Positions 35,981-45,869 of a DNA stretch of 64,000 nucleotides are shown piece by piece. The notes under the pieces were generated by a model. It did not search any database. It had not been told where the DNA came from and saw only the letters and a program-made list of their open reading frames with translations. The stretch lies in contig CAWETB010000008.1 of NCBI GenBank assembly GCA_963811885.1, positions 86,944-150,943 of the forward strand. The letters run 5' to 3'. Position numbers and translations under genes: made by a program. The number at the start of each line of letters is the position of its first letter. The first letter of the stretch is position 1. This DNA is from Gaiellasilicea sp963811885 (GTDB lineage: Bacteria; Actinomycetota; Thermoleophilia; Gaiellales; Gaiellaceae).

Positions 35981-37152
35981 TGCTCTTCCGGCCCGAGGAC
36001 TTCGAGCCGGTCACAGACGAGCGCTGGGAAGAGAGCCGCGTACGCGCCGCGATCGCGCGGATCGTCGCCGACGTGGACGACGCATACGGGCGGCAGCGCC
36101 TCTGGCCGGCTCCACCCGACACTCCGGTCGCGCCCGGCCGCCCCGAGCCGACCCTCTATGCCGGCGCGCCCGGTGTCGTCTGGGCGCTCGACGCGCTGCA
36201 GCGGCGCGGGCACGCCGAGTCCGGACTCGACCTTCCGGAGGTCGCGCTCGCGGCGCTCGAGTCGTGGCGCGAGAGCCCGGTCGTCTTCCCCGGCATGGAC
36301 CTACCCGAGCGGGACTCGTCACTGCTCTCGGGAGAGGCGGGCGTGCTCCTCGTTGCCTGGTCGCTGACGGAGCGGCCGGAGCTCGCCGACGACCTCTACG
36401 CGCGCGTCCGCGCCAATGCCCACGCGGACGAGCTCGACGAGCTGATGTGGGGGACGCCGGGGACGCTCCTGATCGCAGGCGAGCTCCGCACACGCACCGG
36501 CGAGGAGCGCTGGCGCGAGGCATGTCGCGAGAGCGCGGAGGCGCTGCTCGCGCGGCGCGACACGGACGGGCTCTGGACGCAGCGGCTGTTCAAGGACACG
36601 AGGTCCCTCGGACCCGTGCACGGCCTCGTCGGCAACGTCCATGCGCTCCGGACCACGCTCGACCGTGAGCGAGCCGAGCGGCTCGAGGCGGAGACGAACG
36701 AGGTGCTGTCGCGGCTGGCCGTCCGCGAGGACGGCCTCGCGAACTGGCCGCCGTCGGCGGGTGGACGGCATGGAGCACGCACCGCACGGGCGAGATCAGG
36801 CTCCAGTGGTGCCACGGCGCGCCGGGGATCGTCGCGACGACGGCTCCATACCTGGACGAGGAGCTGGTCGTCGCCGGCGCGGAGCTGACGTGGCTGGCCG
36901 GAGCCCACCGCGAGCGAGAAGGGCGCCGGGATCTGCCACGGCACGGCAGGGAACGGCTATGCGCTCCTCGCCGCATTCGACCGCACCGGAGACGAGTTGT
37001 GGCTCGACCGCGCCCGTCGCTTCGCGGTGCACGCGCTCGCCCAGGCGGAGCGCGAGCCGCCGCTCTATGCGCTCTGGATGGGCGCGATCGGCGCCGCCGT
37101 CTTCGCGTCGGACTGCCTCGACGGGCGGTGCCGCTACCCGTTCCTCGGCTGA
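35980..37152 (+). CDS. LanC-like protein (frameshifted)
   Basis: About 390 aa alpha/alpha-toroid. Repeats carry the GxxG turns GAPGVVWALDALQRRG, SGEAGVLLVAWSL, GTPGTLLIAGEL and VHGLVGNVHALR. The zinc ligands of LanC are present: Cys in LQWCHGAPGIVA, then Cys-His in GICHGTAGNGYALL. Breaks near 36765 and 36898. LanC cyclases make thioether rings in lanthipeptides, and eukaryotic LanCL adds glutathione to dehydrated residues. No LanB/LanM dehydratase, precursor or transporter is nearby, so a LanCL-like or stand-alone role is more likely. Last gene of the synthetase-SDR operon. Confidence 0.85.
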
Positions 37153-37822
37153 ATCCAGGTCTGCCGCGCTGACCGCGAGCGGCTCGCCGTCCGCCGCCGA
37201 GCAGCGCCGTGCCGGCGTACAGCTTGCGTCCGTCCTCGCCGAGCGGCCAGGCGACGACGACGCACTGCTCGCCCTCCTCGGGCAGGCGGTGGATCTCAGC
37301 GGCCATGCGGCCGAGCACGACCTCGCCGCGGCCCGGCCCGCCGACCGCGTACGCGCCGGAGCAGTCGATCGCGGCCCAGACCACCTCGGGCGAGACCTCG
37401 TGCGCCACCCACGGCGCCGCGTGCAGGTCGCGTCCCGCCACGGCGCCGGGGTTGATGCAGAGGCCGTCGTCCGGCCGGACGCCGCAGGAGAAGCACTCGG
37501 AGAAGTTCTCGCCGGCGAAGCGGACGTGGTGGCGTGCCGCCTCCTCCGCCTCCGCGAACGTGACGGCGGCCGGCACGTCCACGTCGGGCGCGCCCGGACG
37601 AGCCTCGGCGACCAGCGCCTCCCCGTCGAGGAGCAGGACGCGACCGTCCTCCTCGGCGACGGCCAGCGGCCGGTCGAGCGGCGGCGGCAGCCGCAGCGTC
37701 ACCTCCGCCGGCCCGTCGACGAAGGCCGCGAGCAGCCCCGCCGTGTAGCCGCCGTTGCCGGAGTGAAGCGGGCCGCGGTAGCGACGCTCGATCGTGAGGG
37801 TGTTTTCGCCTGAGAGTCGCAA
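37134..37822 (-). CDS. Hotdog-fold thioesterase-like protein (frameshift at C-terminus)
   Basis: About 229 aa. LTIERRYRGPLHSGNGGYTAGLLAAFVDGPAEV is the N-terminal hotdog helix region, followed by linker VRFAGENFSECFSCGVRPDDGLCINPG, whose CxxC-like cysteines recur in this family, and a second hotdog part WAAIDCSGAYAV...AAEIHRLPEEGEQCVVVAWPL and GRKLYAGTALL. The tail DGEPLAVSA...TWIQPRNG needs one or two base corrections near 37180. TTG 37822 is the most 5' start and is uncertain. Likely acyl-CoA thioesterase-like; substrate unknown. Convergent with lanC (19-bp overlap). Confidence 0.7.
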
Positions 37823-37827
37823 ACCGG

Positions 37828-37833
37828 TAGAAT
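37828..37833 (+). promoter_or_regulatory. -10 element of nadE
   Basis: TAGAAT, 7 nt before ATG 37841; only 18 bp separate the divergent starts, consistent with a leaderless nadE. Confidence 0.5.
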
Positions 37834-37840
37834 CGTCTCG

Positions 37841-39550
37841 ATGCGGCTTGCCCTCGCCCAGATCAACGCGGTCGTCGGCGACCTGGACGGCAACCGCGAG
37901 CGCATTCTCGCCGCTCTTGCCGAGGCGCGCGACGAAAGCGCCGACATCGTGCTGCTGCCCGAGCTCGCCGTCACCGGCTATCCGCCCGAGGACCTGCTCC
38001 TGCGGCCGGCGTTCGTCCGCGCGGCGGAGGAGTCGGCTGCGCGAGATCGCGGCGGCGACGAACGGGTCTGACCGCGCTCGTCGGGACGCCGTGGTTCGAC
38101 CGCGACCTCTTCAACGCCTGCGCCGTCTGCGTCGGACGGCGAGCTGAAGGCGCTCTACCGCAAGCGCTTTCTCCCCAACTACGGCGTCTTCGACGAGGAG
38201 CGCTACTTCGCCTCGGGCACGGGAGCTGATCCTGCTCCGGCATCGGCGAGATCCTCGATCGGCCCGACGATCTGCGAGGACATCTGGCAGCCCGGGCCGC
38301 CCGCCACCGATCTCGCGCTCGCCGGCGCGGAGCTGCTCGTCAACCTCTCCGCGTCCCCGTACCTCGTCGGCAAGGCCGAGGAGCCGCGAGGAGATGCTGG
38401 TCGACCCGGGCCCGCGACAACTCGGCCTACCTCGCCTTCTGCAACCTCGTCGGCGGCCAGGACGAGCTGCTCTTCGACGGGCACTCGGTCGTGCTCGACG
38501 ACGAGGGCGAGGTGCTCGCACGCGCCCCCGGCTTCGAGGAGGCGCTGCTCGTCGTCGACCTCGATCCGAGCGAGGCGATCGGGAGGCGGCTGCGCGACGT
38601 CCGCCGCCGCGCGCTCGCGCGCGAGCGCGAGGACGAGCGCGAGCCGGAGGTCGTCGAGCTCGGAGCGGCGCCGCGTCGACCGGAGCCCGCTCGGCGGCAC
38701 GGTCGTGCCGTTCGAGCCAGAGCTCGAGCAGATGCGGAAGGCGCTCGTGCTGGCGCTGCGGGACTACGTCGGCAAGAACGGCTTCGGCGACGTCGTCCTC
38801 GGGCTCTCCGGCGGGATCGACTCGGCGCTCGTCGCCACGCTCGCGGTCGACGCGCTCGGGCCGGAGCGCGTCCACTGCGTCTCGATGCCGTCGCGCTACT
38901 CCTCCGAGGGCACGCAGACGGACGCGCAGCGCCTGGCCGCCAACCTCGGCTGCGACTTCCGCGAGATCCCGATCGAGGAGATGGTCGCCGCGTTCCACGG
39001 CGCGGGCGTGGGCACGACGGGGCTCGCCGCGGAGAACCTCCAGGCCCGGGTGCGCGGGATGACGTTGATGTCGCTCTCGAACGAGCACGGCTGGCTCGTG
39101 CTCGCGACCGGGAACAAGTCGGAGCTCTCGGTCGGCTACTCGACGCTCTACGGCGACCTCGCAGGCGGCTTCGCGCTGATCAAGGACGTCTACAAGACCG
39201 ACGTCTTCCGGCTCGCGCGGTACCTGAACGAGCGCGCCGGCCGCGAGCTGATCCCGGTCTCGATCATCGAGCGACCGCCGTCGGCGGAGCTGCGCGCCGA
39301 CCAGCAGGACGAGGACTCGCTGCCGCCATACGCCGAGCTCGACCGCGTGCTCGAGGCGTACGTCGAGCTCGACCGCTCGCGCGAGGAGCTGCTGGCCGAG
39401 GGACACGACCCGCAGACGGTCGAGCGGGCGCTCGCCCTGATCGACCGGGCCGAATACAAGCGCCGGCAGGCGCCGCCCGGCGTGAAGCTGCGGCCGAAGG
39501 CGTTCGGCCGCGACCGGCGGACGCCGATCACGAACCGCTGGGACGGTTGA
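37841..39550 (+). CDS. nadE: Glutamine-dependent NAD synthetase (frameshifted)
   Basis: About 570 aa. The N-terminal nitrilase-type glutaminase (MRLALAQINAVVGDLDGN, Glu in VLLPELAVTGYPPEDLL, Lys in LYRKRFLPNYGVFDE, Cys in GPTICEDIWQPG) feeds ammonia to the C-terminal synthetase, P-loop DVVLGLSGGIDSALVATLA with VSMPSRYSSEGTQTDA, ATGNKSELSVGYSTLYGD and IIERPPSAELR. Final step of NAD+ synthesis from deamido-NAD+. At least five one-base breaks between 38030 and 38700 scramble the glutaminase half; the synthetase half is clean. Essential in most bacteria, so the breaks are almost surely assembly errors. Confidence 0.93.
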
Positions 39551-39585
39551 CAGAAGCAATCCGTAAGTGCATACTTACGGTAAGT
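39547..39585 (+). promoter_or_regulatory. ArsR promoter/operator, leaderless type
   Basis: TTGACA at 39547-39552, TACTTA at 39572-39577 (19-bp spacer), then GTG 39584 6 nt later. CCGTAAGT (39561-39568) and ACTTACGG (39573-39580) form a perfect inverted repeat overlapping the -10, and a further TAAGT follows. The -35 overlaps the nadE stop. Confidence 0.6.
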
Positions 39586-39893
39586 GAGTACGAACGGAAT
39601 AGTTCTCGATGCGCTGGGTGACTGGACGCGGCGGCAGATCTTCGACGCGCTGAAGGACGGTCCCCACTCCGTCGGCGAGCTGGCGGCCCGAATGCCCGTC
39701 AGCCGGCCCGCCGTCTCGCAGCATCTACGCGTGCTGAAGGACGCCGGACTCGTGATCGACACGAAGGACGGCACGCGGCGCATCTACCGCGTCGACCCGA
39801 ACGGGCTCGCGCGGGATCCGGGCGTACTTCGACAGCTTCTGGGACGAGGCGCTCGGGCGTTTCGCCGCCGAGGCGCGAAAGGAGCGAGAATGA
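39584..39893 (+). CDS. ArsR-family HTH regulator (frameshifted)
   Basis: About 103 aa. Winged HTH: VLDALGDWTRRQIFDALKDGPHSVGELAARMPVSRPAVSQHLRVLKDAGLVIDTKDGTRRIYRVDP, then after a break near 39815 RAYFDSFWDEALGRFAAEARKE. No metal-binding Cys cluster, so it belongs to the SRPBCC-linked ArsR branch (SdpR-like) rather than metal sensors. Its stop overlaps the ATG of the SRPBCC gene (ATGA at 39890-39893). The palindrome overlapping its promoter predicts autorepression. Confidence 0.87.
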
Positions 39894-40327
39894 GCACCAC
39901 TCGATGACGCGAGGCGATCCGCAAGACCGTCCTCGTCGACTTCACCCCGGAAGAGGCCTTCGAGCTCTTCACCGCCCGGATCGCCTCGTGGTGGCCGGTG
40001 CGGACGCACTCCTACGGAGGCGACGACGTCAAGAACGTCGTCCTCGAGGCCGGCGTCGGCGGCCGGCTCTACGAGGTGACCGCCGACGGCGAGCAGGACT
40101 GGGGCTCCGTGCTGGCGTGGGAGCCGCCGAGCCGGCTGCTGCTCGACTGGCAGATCGGCGAAGCGCGCGGAACCGAGGTCGAGGTGACGTTCGCGCCCGA
40201 AGGCCCGGGCAGCCGCGTCGTGCTCGAGCACCGCGGCTTCGCGGCCGACCTACCGCGCGGGCGCTACGACGACGGTTGGGACACCGTGCTCGGGACCTTT
40301 GTCGAGAGCGCGTCGAAGAAGGCCTGA
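39890..40327 (+). CDS. SRPBCC/AHSA1-domain protein (frameshift at codon 5)
   Basis: About 145 aa. A break near 39905 follows MSTT; the domain then reads RKTVLVDFTPEEAFELFT, SWWPVRTHSYGG, VVLEAGVGGRLYEVTADGEQDWGSVLAWEPPSRLLLDW and EVEVTFAPEGPGSRVVLEHRGF, the START-like fold of AHSA1 proteins that bind hydrophobic ligands. Obligate partner of the upstream ArsR gene in many actinobacteria. Ligand unknown. The last 64 bp overlap the convergent mug gene. Confidence 0.85.
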
Positions 40328-41024
40328 AACCACCGCAGCCGCTCGTCCCACGGCACCGCAGCGTTGGCGGGCGAGGTCGAGGGGAGCACGAAGAGCGCCG
40401 TCTCGCCGAGGCGGCGCTCTTGCAGCCCGAGCTCCGGCCGCTCGCCGAAGGCGCCGCGATACGCCTCCTTGCCGACGAAGCCGATCGCGCGCGGCGCGAG
40501 CTCGAGCGCGATCCGCTCGAGCCGCTCGGCCGAGCCGGCGAAATCGGCCTTGCGCAGGTCGCCGGAGCCCGGCGTCGTGCGATAGGCGGCGTTGGTGACG
40601 CCGATGCCGAGCGGAAGCAGCTCGAACTGCTCGTTCGGGCTCGTAGAGCCGGGGTGTGAAGCCCGCCGCGTGCAGCAGCCGCCAGAAGTCGTTGCGCGGG
40701 TTGGCGAAGTGGGCGTTCGCGGCGGCGGAGACACGACCCGGGTTGATCCCGCAGAAGATCGCCGTCAGGCCGGGCGCGAGGACGTCGGGGACGTCCGAGC
40801 TCAGGCGGCTTCAGGTTCTCTGGCGAGTCGAGCTTGTCTTCGAACAGGGCGCGGAGCAGCTCGCCCGACACGGGGGTCTCGTAGCGCGGTCGGCGAGGCT
40901 CGGCGCTGATCACCCGCACGCCGTCGTCGCTCCGCCACCCGTAGCACCGGGCATAGCACTCGGCCTCGCTCAAGGTTCGGAGCCGTTGCATTGCCCGCAC
41001 CGTATGCCCCGGACCGGACGACAT
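40264..41024 (-). CDS. mug: G/U mismatch-specific uracil-DNA glycosylase (Mug) preceded by a small N-terminal domain (frameshifted)
   Basis: Two parts. From ATG 41024: MQRLRTLSEAECYARCYGWR...VRVISAEPRRPRYETPVSGELLRALFEDKLDS, which in other actinobacteria occurs as a separate ~70-aa protein beside mug. Then, after a break near 40800, Mug itself: IFCGINPGRVSAAANAHFANPRNDFWRLLHAAGF (GINPG catalytic motif), and after another break near 40645 LLPLGIGVTNAAYRTTPGSGDL and LPSTSPANAAVPWDERLRWF. It removes U or T opposite G. Whether this is a fusion or two genes cannot be decided because the junction is frameshifted. The ATG overlaps the stop of the upstream dehydrogenase-like gene (ATGA). Confidence 0.82.
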
Positions 41025-42041
41025 CAGTCAGCGATCGTGAGGAACGGCTCGAGCCTGCCCGCGAGCGTCCGGGCGTCGAACGCCTCGGCCGGTGCGAGCA
41101 CGCCGGAGCCCCGCGCCTCGCCGGCGATCAGCATCTGCGCGCCGCGGACGAGCAGCGCCGCCGTCAGGCCGTAGACGTCGCTCCCCTCGACCACGGCGCG
41201 CCCTTCGCCGCCGGGTCCCCGCGCCTCGGCGACGACGGCGAACCTGCTCTTGCCGCGCGACTCCTCGGACGGCCCCGCCGGGCCGAAGCGCGACACGGCG
41301 CGGACGAAGGGCGCCGCCAGCCTGCCGAGGCTTCCCACCCTGCCGGCGACGGCCGGCGCGCGGATGTACGAGCGCACGTTGCGGACGTCGGTGTGGCGCG
41401 GCACCGTGATCGGCTCGGTCCCGCCCCACTCGACGACCGTTCGCTCGCCGAACGGGAAAGCGCACGCGGCGGGTCGTCTCGCCGAACCCGGACGGAACGA
41501 GCCGGCCGTCCTCCCAGGCGACCAGCTTCTGCCCGATCACGTGGCCGATCGTCCGGCGCGTGCCCCGGCTCGTGCCGACACCCTTGACCGAGTAGGCGAC
41601 GACGATCTCGTCGAGCGGCCCCTCGACCTGCTCGGCGGCCAGCCGCGCCGCGATGTCGCCCGGCACGTAGTCGAAGCCGAAGGCCGGCACGAGCACCCGA
41701 TCGGCGCTCTCGACCCGCTCGTGCAGGTGCCTCACCCACGCCTGCTCGCCGCTCGTGTCGAGATAGTGCGCGCCGACTGCGATCGCGCCGAGCACCGGCC
41801 CCATCCCGATCTCCAGAAACGGCCCGGCACACGAGAGGATGACGTCGCAGCCCTCGCACGCTGCCCGGACCTCGTCCGACTTGCCGGCGTCTGCAACGCG
41901 CACCTCCTCGCCCGGCGCGGCAAGCTCGTCCAGCGCGTCACGCCGCCGGCCGACGAGGCGCACGTCGAGCCCGGCTCGCCGTGCCTCGTCGAGCACGAGC
42001 CGGCCCGTGAAGCCGGTGACGCCGAGGATCGCGAGCGCCAT
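41024..42041 (-). CDS. Saccharopine dehydrogenase-like / trans-acting enoyl-reductase-like protein (frameshifted)
   Basis: About 339 aa. Rossmann N-terminus LAILGVTGFTGRLVLDEARRAGLDVRLVGRRRDAL, CDVILSCAGPFLEIGMGPVLGAIAVGAHYLDTSGEQAWVRHL, FGFDYVPGDIAARLAAE: the saccharopine-dehydrogenase NADP fold as in mycobacterial Rv2449c/Rv2953-type enoyl reductases. C-terminus LVRGAQMLIAGEARGSGVLAPAEAFDA. Break near 41457. Starts at ATG 42041 with a -10 6 nt upstream that overlaps the -10 of the divergent osmC. Substrate unknown; lipid or ketide reduction is plausible from the relatives. Confidence 0.82.
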
Positions 42042-42047
42042 GGCGCG

Positions 42048-42057
42048 AGTGTAGGTT
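42048..42057. promoter_or_regulatory. Overlapping divergent -10 elements
   Basis: Minus-strand TACACT (42048-42053) lies 6 nt before ATG 42041, and plus-strand TAGGTT (42052-42057) lies 7 nt before GTG 42065. The two hexamers share two base pairs, so polymerase cannot occupy both at once. Confidence 0.5.
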
Positions 42058-42064
42058 GCGAACC

Positions 42065-42475
42065 GTGGCCGCGCAGGCGAAAACCTTCACCTACGAGGTG
42101 TCGCTCGACCGCGGCGGAGCGGCGACGAGCAGCGAGGGCGGCTCGCCGCTCCCGGACGAGGAGGCCTGGTCGCCGGAGCACCTCGTGCTCGCCGGACTGG
42201 CGCGCTGCACGCTGACGAGTCTCGACTACCACGCACGCCGTGTCGGGATCGAGAGCGGCGGCGCTGTCGGAGCGTGGGGCGAGGTGACGCAGCGGACGAC
42301 CGACGGCCGCTACGCCTTCGTCCGGGTCAAGGTCGACGTCGACGTCACGCTCGACCCCGCTCCCGCGAACGTGCGCGAGCTGCTCTCGAAGGCCGAGCGT
42401 GACTGCTTCGTCGGCGCGTCGCTGACCGCGAAGCCCCGCTATCGCTGGACCGTCAACGGAGAGGAAGTGGCATGA
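42065..42475 (+). CDS. OsmC-family peroxiredoxin-like protein
   Basis: 136 aa from GTG 42065 (TTG 42056 is upstream but the -10 overlaps it). FTYEVSLDRGGAATSSEGGSPLPDEEAWSPEHLVLAGLARCTLTSLDYHAR carries the first redox Cys, and LSKAERDCFVGASLTAKPRYRW the second; both are required for OsmC/Ohr hydroperoxide reduction. Acts as a dimer in the cytoplasm. First gene of a six-gene overlapping run; its TGA overlaps the ATG of the PLP enzyme (ATGA). Confidence 0.87.
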   Translation: MAAQAKTFTYEVSLDRGGAATSSEGGSPLPDEEAWSPEHLVLAGLARCTLTSLDYHARRVGIESGGAVGAWGEVTQRTTDGRYAFVRVKVDVDVTLDPAPANVRELLSKAERDCFVGASLTAKPRYRWTVNGEEVA

Positions 42476-43639
42476 GCACGACCCTGCTGGATGTCCGAGC
42501 CGTCCGCGCGCGCTTCAGCGCACTCGACCGCCGGCTCGCGTTCTTCGACGGCCCCGGCGGGACGCAGTGCCCGGACGAGGTGATCGACGCGATCACCCGC
42601 TACCTGCGCGAGGACAACGCGAACATCGGCGCGCCGTACGAGACGAGCGTCCGCACCGTCGAGCTGATCGAGCGCGCCCGCGCCGCCGCCGGCCGCTTCC
42701 TCTCCTGCGATCCGGACGAGGTCGCGTTCGGGCAGAGCATGACCTCGCTCAACTTCCTGCTGACGCGCGCGCTCGGCCGGCAGCTCGAGCGCGGTGACGA
42801 GATCGTCTGCACGCGGCTCGACCACGACGCGAACGTGGCGCCGTGGCTGGCGCTCGAGCGAGGATCTCGGCGTCGTCGTCCGCTTCGCGGGCGTCCACGA
42901 CGATCTCTCGCTCGACCTCGACGACCTCGAGTCGCAGCTCTCCGAGCGGACGCGGGTCGTCGCGTTCCCGATCGCGTCGAACGCGGTCGGGACGACGCCG
43001 GACGTGGCACGCGTCGTCGAGCTCGCGCACGGCGCCGGCGCGCTCGCCTGGGCGGACGCCGTCCACTACGGCCCGCACGGCCGGATCGACGTCTCGGGCT
43101 GGGACGTCGACGTGCTCCTCTGCTCGCCGTACAAGTACTTCGGCCCGCACATGGGGCTCGCGTTCGGCAAGCGGGAGTTCCTCGAGAGCCTGCAGCCGTA
43201 CAAGGTGCGCCCCTCGGACAACTATCCGGTCGGGAACCGCTTCCAGCACGGCACGTCGCAGCACGAGCTGCTCGCCGGCTTCCTCGCCGCGGTCGAGTAC
43301 GTCGAGTCGCTGGGCTGGGAGGCGATCGTCGGGCACGAGACGATGCTGGGGCAGCGCTTCCTCGACGGTGTCCCCGACGCGGTCGACCTGTACGGGCTCC
43401 CGACGATGGAGGGACGCGTGCCGACGTTCGCGTTCAACCTGCCGGGCCGCTCCTCCGAGGAGGTCGCGATCGAGCTGGCGGCGCGCGAGATCGCGGTCTG
43501 GCACGGCGACTACTACGCGATCGAGATCATGAAGCTGCTCGGGCTCGAGGGGACCGGCGCGGTGCGGGCGGGGTTCGTGCACTACAACACGCCCGACGAA
43601 GTCGACCGGCTGCTGACAGCGCTCGACGAGCTGTGCTGA
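42472..43639 (+). CDS. PLP-dependent cysteine desulfurase-like protein (class V aminotransferase, frameshifted)
   Basis: About 388 aa. RRLAFFDGPGGTQCPDEVIDAI, ANIGAPYETSVRTVELIERAR, FGQSMTSLNFLLTRAL, DHDANVAPW (the D-H-x-A-N motif), HGAGALAWADAVHYGPH (Asp to PLP ring N) and the PLP Lys in LLCSPYKYFGPHMG. It lacks the conserved Cys-loop of SufS/IscS by eye, so it belongs to the 'cysteine desulfurase-like' group of uncertain activity. One break near 42860. Overlaps both neighbours; beside OsmC and an M20 peptidase. Confidence 0.87.
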
Positions 43640-44930
43640 CCGTCACCGAGCTTCTCCAGGAACTGATCCGGTTCGACACGACGAACCCGCCGGGGAACGA
43701 GAGCGCGTGCATCGAGTTCGTGCGCGCACAGCTGGAGGAGGCGGGCTGCGAGACGACGGATCTACGCGAAGGACCCGGCGCGGCCCAACCTCGTCAGCCG
43801 GCTCTCCGGGGGCAGTGCGCCGCCGCTGCTGCTCCAGGGCCACGTCGACGTCGTCACGACCGCGGGACAGGACTGGACGCACCCGCCGTTCGAGGCTCGG
43901 CTCGAGGACGGCTACATCTGGGGCCGCGGCGCGCTCGACATGAAGGGCGGCGTCGCGATGCTCGTGCACGCCTTCCTGCGCGCCGGCCGCGAGAAGGTCA
44001 CGCTGCCGGGCGACCTCGTCCTCGTCGTCCTGTCCGACGAGGAGGCGGGCGGCGACCTCGGCGCGCGCTTCCTGGCCGAAGAGCACCCGGAGCTGTTCGA
44101 GGGCATGCGGTACGCGCTCGGCGAGTTCGGCGGCGCCTCGCTCGAGCTCGGCGGCAAGCGCTTCTATCCGATCCAGGTGGCCGAGAAGCAGATCTGCTGG
44201 CTGAAGGCGACCGTGCGCGGGCCGGGGGGCCACGGCGCGATGGTCAACCGCGGCGGCACGGTCGCGCGGCTCGGCAGGCTCCTCTCCGACCTCGACCGGA
44301 AGCGGCTGCCCGTGCACGTGACGCCCGTCGTGCGGGAGTTCGTCGAGCGGATCGCCGCGGAGCTGCCGCGCAAGGAGGCGCTGGTACTGCGGTCGCTGCT
44401 GAAGCCGCGCTTCACGGACACCGCCCTGCGCCTGCTCGGGGAGCGCGGCGCGGTGCTCGAGCCGATGTTCCGCAACACCGTCAACGCCACCATCGTCCGC
44501 GGCGGCGCGAAGATCAACGTCGTCCCGAGCACGATCGAGGTCGAGCTGGACGGGCGCGCGCTGCCCGGTTTCGGCGCCCGACGAGCTGATCGCGGAGGTG
44601 AAGGCGCTCGTCGGCGACGACGTCGAGCTCGAGCTCGTCCGCCACGATCCCGGCCCGGCGGCGCCCGACCTCGGCCTCTTCGACACGCTGGCGGGAGTGA
44701 TCCGCGAGCTCGACCCGGAAGGGATCCCCGTGCCGCTGCTGCAGATCGGCGTCACCGACGGCCGCTTCTTCTCGCGGGTCGGCGTGCAGACATACGGCTT
44801 CCTGCCGATGCGGCTGCCGGACGAGTTCAAGTTCGAGAAGCTGATCCACGCAGCGGACGAGCGGATCCCGGTCGACGCGCTCGAGTTCGGAGCCGAAGCC
44901 GTCTGGCGCGCGATCCAGAGGTTCCATTGA
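43633..44930 (+). CDS. M20-family metallopeptidase (frameshifted)
   Basis: About 432 aa. Dinuclear zinc site: LLLQGHVDVVTT (His, Asp), WGRGALDMKGGVA (bridging Asp), and SDEEAGGDLGARF (catalytic Glu pair). The dimerisation domain follows (QICWLKATVRGPGGHGAMVNRGG) and the C-terminal zinc His expected near the end is hard to place. Breaks near 43765 and 44573. Hydrolyses amide bonds of small peptides or acylated amino acids. GTG 43633 overlaps the aminotransferase stop; the stop overlaps the TTG of the epimerase gene. Confidence 0.87.
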
Positions 44931-45869
44931 GGCTCCTGATCATCGGCGGCACGAAGTTCCTCGGCCGGGCGACCGCCGAGGCTGCGCTCGCCCGCGGGCA
45001 CGAGCTGACGCTCTTCAACCGCGGCCGGACGAACGCCGAGCTCTTCCCGGACGTCGAGCAGCTGCACGGCGACCGGAAGCGCGATCTCTCCCTGCTCGCA
45101 GGTCGCAGCTGGGACGCGGTGATCGACCCGTCCGGCTACATCCCGGCGGACGTGCGCGCGTCGGCGGAGCAGCTGCGCGACACCGGCCGCTACGTCTTCA
45201 TCTCGAGCGTCTCCGTCTACGCCGACTTCTCGACCGGCCCGACCGAGTCGAGCCCGACGGCCGAGCTCGGCTCGCTCCCGGTGGACGAGCTGGCTCCCGA
45301 CTCCTCGAACTACGGGCCGCTGAAGGCGCTCGCCGAGGCGGAGGTCGAGCGCGTGTTCGGCGAGCGAGCGCTGATCGTCCGGCCCGGCCTGATCGTCGGC
45401 CCGCACGACCCGACCGGCCGCTTCACCTACTGGGCGCGCCGGCTCGGCCGCGGCGGCGAGATCCTCGCGCCCGGGACCGCCCGAGCGGCTCGCCCAGTTC
45501 ATCGACGTCCGCGACCTGGCCGAGTGGATCGTCGACGGCGTCGAGCAGGGCCTCTCCGGGACGTTCAACGCGACCAACGAGGGTGTCGCGTGGAGCGAGC
45601 TGCTGGCGGGCGCCGACCCGACCTGGGTCTCGGACGAGTTCCTGCAGGAGCACGAGGTCGGTCCCTGGATGGAGCTGCCGCTCTGGCTCCCCGACCCCGA
45701 GTGGGCCGGCATGCACGCGACGGACATCCGCCGCGCGGTCGAGGCGGGCCTGCGCTTCCGGCCGCTCGAAGAGACGATCGCCGGCGCCGCCGACGCGCCG
45801 GCGGAGGACGGCGTCGGACTGACGGCCGAGCGCGAAGCGGAGCTGCTGGCGGCATGGCACAGCCGCTGA
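44927..45869 (+). CDS. NAD-dependent epimerase/dehydratase-family protein (frameshifted)
   Basis: About 314 aa extended SDR. LLIIGGTKFLGRATAEAALARGHELTLFNRGRTN (GGxxFLG), VIDPSGYIPADVRAS, FISSVSVYADFS, SNYGPLKALAEAEVER (YxxxK-like) and VRPGLIVGPHDPTGRFTYWARR. This matches the subgroup of chloroplast-RNA-binding/reductase-like epimerases common in actinobacteria. Break near 45480. Initiates at TTG 44927 overlapping the M20 stop, and its end overlaps the pheA ATG by 16 bp. Substrate unknown. Confidence 0.85.
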
